DNA of 32,570 bases from Candidatus Microgenomates bacterium (GTDB lineage Bacteria > Patescibacteriota > Microgenomatia > UBA1400 > PJMF01), in the NCBI GenBank assembly GCA_015486535.1, contig WFRK01000040.1, forward strand, positions 1-32,570. The letters are read 5' to 3'. This document shows positions 31,438 through 32,570 of this stretch, piece by piece. The position numbers were made by a program, and so were the translations under genes. Each line of letters begins with the position of its first letter. Position 1 is the first letter of the stretch. The notes below the pieces were generated by a model, which saw only the letters and a list, made by a program, of their open reading frames with translations, was not told where the DNA came from and made no database searches.

Positions 31438-32520
31438 ATGTTTATTGCCTTTCTCACTGCTTTTCTCATTGCCTTTCTTGTCGCACCATTGGTCATCCAT
31501 TATTATCGCAAGCATCATTGGGTGGATAATCCTCAAATTAAAAAACATGTCAAAAATACTCACCAGCGCACAGTACCACGAGGAGGTGGTCTGGTTATTT
31601 TTGCCGGCATTGCCTGCACCAGTCTCCTTTTTATCCCTCTCTCACAACAACTGATTGGTATTTTGATCGGCGCAACAATGTTAATGGTCGTCGGCTGGTT
31701 GGATGACATCTATGACCTACATCCTTTTATCAGATTGACCGTCAATATTTTGGCCGCTCTAGCAGTGATTTTTTCCGGCGTCGGCATTGCTTATGTCTCG
31801 AATCCATTGGCGTCGGGGGTAATTCACCTAGACCAACCGCAACTGCATTATTTTCTTTTTGGTCAAAAACGATCGATCTGGCTTTTAGCTGATTTTTTTG
31901 CTTTGATTTTTATTGTCTGGAACATGAATATTATCGACTGGGCTAAAGGTGTTGCCGGCCAGCTACCGGGATTTGTGACTGTTTCTGCCTTATTTATCGC
32001 TCTTCTTTCCACTCGTTTTGCCCAAGATCCACACCAATCAAGTGTCACTTTACTTGCTTTAGCTGTCGCCGGCTCATTTCTGGCACTATTGATTTACAAT
32101 TGGTATCCACAAAAAATGATGCCCGGTTATGGCGCCGGTTCGTTGGCAGGTTACTTTTTAGCCGTTTTGGCTATTTTATCGGGTGCAAAATTGGCAACAA
32201 CCTTAATGGTTTTGGCCATTCCCACCGCCGATGCCATTTTTACCATTCTCAGAAGAATTTTGGCCGGTAAAGCACCCTATTGGGGAGACCGAGGCCACCT
32301 GCATCATAAATTACTCGATGTTCTCGGCTGGAGTCAACCACAAGTAGCGATATTTTATTGGATCACCAGCTTTATTTTTGGGCTTGTTTCTTTGAAATTG
32401 AACAGTTTTGCTAAACTAATCATGTTGCTGATTATCTTTATTGCCGTTTTCAGCTTTTTAATTTGGGCAAAACTTGCTAAAATGAATGGAAGAAAAGTTA
32501 ACTTGAGATCACATATATGA
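31438..32520 (+). CDS. WecA/TagO/MraY-family glycosyl-1-phosphate transferase, divergent
   Basis: A 360-residue polytopic enzyme of the family that moves a sugar-1-phosphate (usually GlcNAc-1-P) onto undecaprenyl phosphate to start polysaccharide or teichoic-acid chains. Family landmarks are RTVPRGGGLVIF, GWLDDIYDLHPFIRL (the DD pair is present) and GDRGHLHHKLLDVLGW. Two catalytic regions differ: the usual NxxDGLDGL reads NIIDWAKGVAG, so the second Asp is Lys, and the usual MGDxGS reads MPGYGAGS, so that metal-binding Asp is Tyr. It may be a clade-specific variant with altered metal use, or an enzyme with a changed substrate. It overlaps the next gene by ATGA. Confidence 0.85.
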   Translation: MFIAFLTAFLIAFLVAPLVIHYYRKHHWVDNPQIKKHVKNTHQRTVPRGGGLVIFAGIACTSLLFIPLSQQLIGILIGATMLMVVGWLDDIYDLHPFIRLTVNILAALAVIFSGVGIAYVSNPLASGVIHLDQPQLHYFLFGQKRSIWLLADFFALIFIVWNMNIIDWAKGVAGQLPGFVTVSALFIALLSTRFAQDPHQSSVTLLALAVAGSFLALLIYNWYPQKMMPGYGAGSLAGYFLAVLAILSGAKLATTLMVLAIPTADAIFTILRRILAGKAPYWGDRGHLHHKLLDVLGWSQPQVAIFYWITSFIFGLVSLKLNSFAKLIMLLIIFIAVFSFLIWAKLAKMNGRKVNLRSHI

Positions 32521-32570
32521 GCAAAAGAAAGCCTCGGTCCATTATTTATGGTCTAATTAAAACCATGAGA
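32517..32570 (+). CDS. Start of next gene (cut by window edge)
   Basis: ATG overlaps the previous stop (ATGA). Eighteen codons read MSKRKPRSIIYGLIKTMR, a basic start consistent with the N-terminus of a membrane protein. Too little to identify. Confidence 0.5.
   Translation, partial: MSKRKPRSIIYGLIKTMR

Noticed and set aside
32511-32520. Possible recoding of TGA as Gly at the end of the transferase gene
   Set aside because: The family alignment ends here, the ATGA start-stop overlap is typical, and another gene (31060) also ends in TGA in the same layout.

Overview
The window looks like chromosome from a member of the Candidate Phyla Radiation (Patescibacteria), most likely the Microgenomates side. 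The evidence is indirect. Genes are compact. There are many small membrane or secreted proteins of unknown function. The RmlA is short, and the phosphoglycosyl transferase and MetRS carry unusual motif variants. TGA works as a stop (the ATGA junctions at 31057 and 32517), so the recoded-UGA lineages are unlikely. The lineage is an inference and is not proven by a marker gene here.

Left block (1-10978, all minus strand). Read 5' to 3' it runs: a putative surface-fibre trio (10978, a TasA/CalY-like protein at 10006, a third exported protein at 9329), a CAP-domain exoprotein, a small membrane protein, rmlA, two exported or anchored proteins, frr, rseP, a small membrane protein, a DUF3048/YerB protein, a winged-helix/nucleotidyltransferase-fold protein, and secD (cut by the window edge). 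The theme is the cell envelope, protein export and ribosome recycling. Promoters are visible before frr, rmlA and the 10978 gene.

Middle block (11117-about 21940, accessory). A tRNA-Glu(CUC) is followed at once by an AT-rich, AGA-rich stretch of five genes on alternating strands: HAD phosphatase-like, family-4 glycosyltransferase, uridine-kinase-like P-loop enzyme, sulfatase/alkaline-phosphatase-fold enzyme, and a B12-binding-type radical SAM protein with a CX4CX2C cluster motif. It looks horizontally acquired and may encode a small-molecule or glycan modification pathway that I cannot match to a known system. After it come a Fic protein with a winged-helix tail, flanked by imperfect repeats, a truncated kinase-like remnant, a DNRLRE surface protein, an XRE-Panacea/RelE-type toxin-antitoxin pair and an EEP-fold hydrolase.

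Right block (22099-32570). GNAT acetyltransferase, PAP2 phosphatase, an exported protein with a duplicated Cys-pair domain, and rmuC; then a plus-strand run of a membrane protein, metG, a processive-type GT2, a GT-C glycosyltransferase, a small membrane protein and a divergent WecA/TagO/MraY-family transferase. This end is devoted to envelope polysaccharide and lipid-linked sugars.

Across the window several genes have a -10-like box only 6-9 nt before the ATG and no Shine-Dalgarno, while genes with longer leaders tend to have one. This suggests that leaderless mRNAs are common here. No gene-free stretch exceeds 300 bases. No CRISPR array, rRNA, riboswitch, insertion sequence or integrase gene was recognised.
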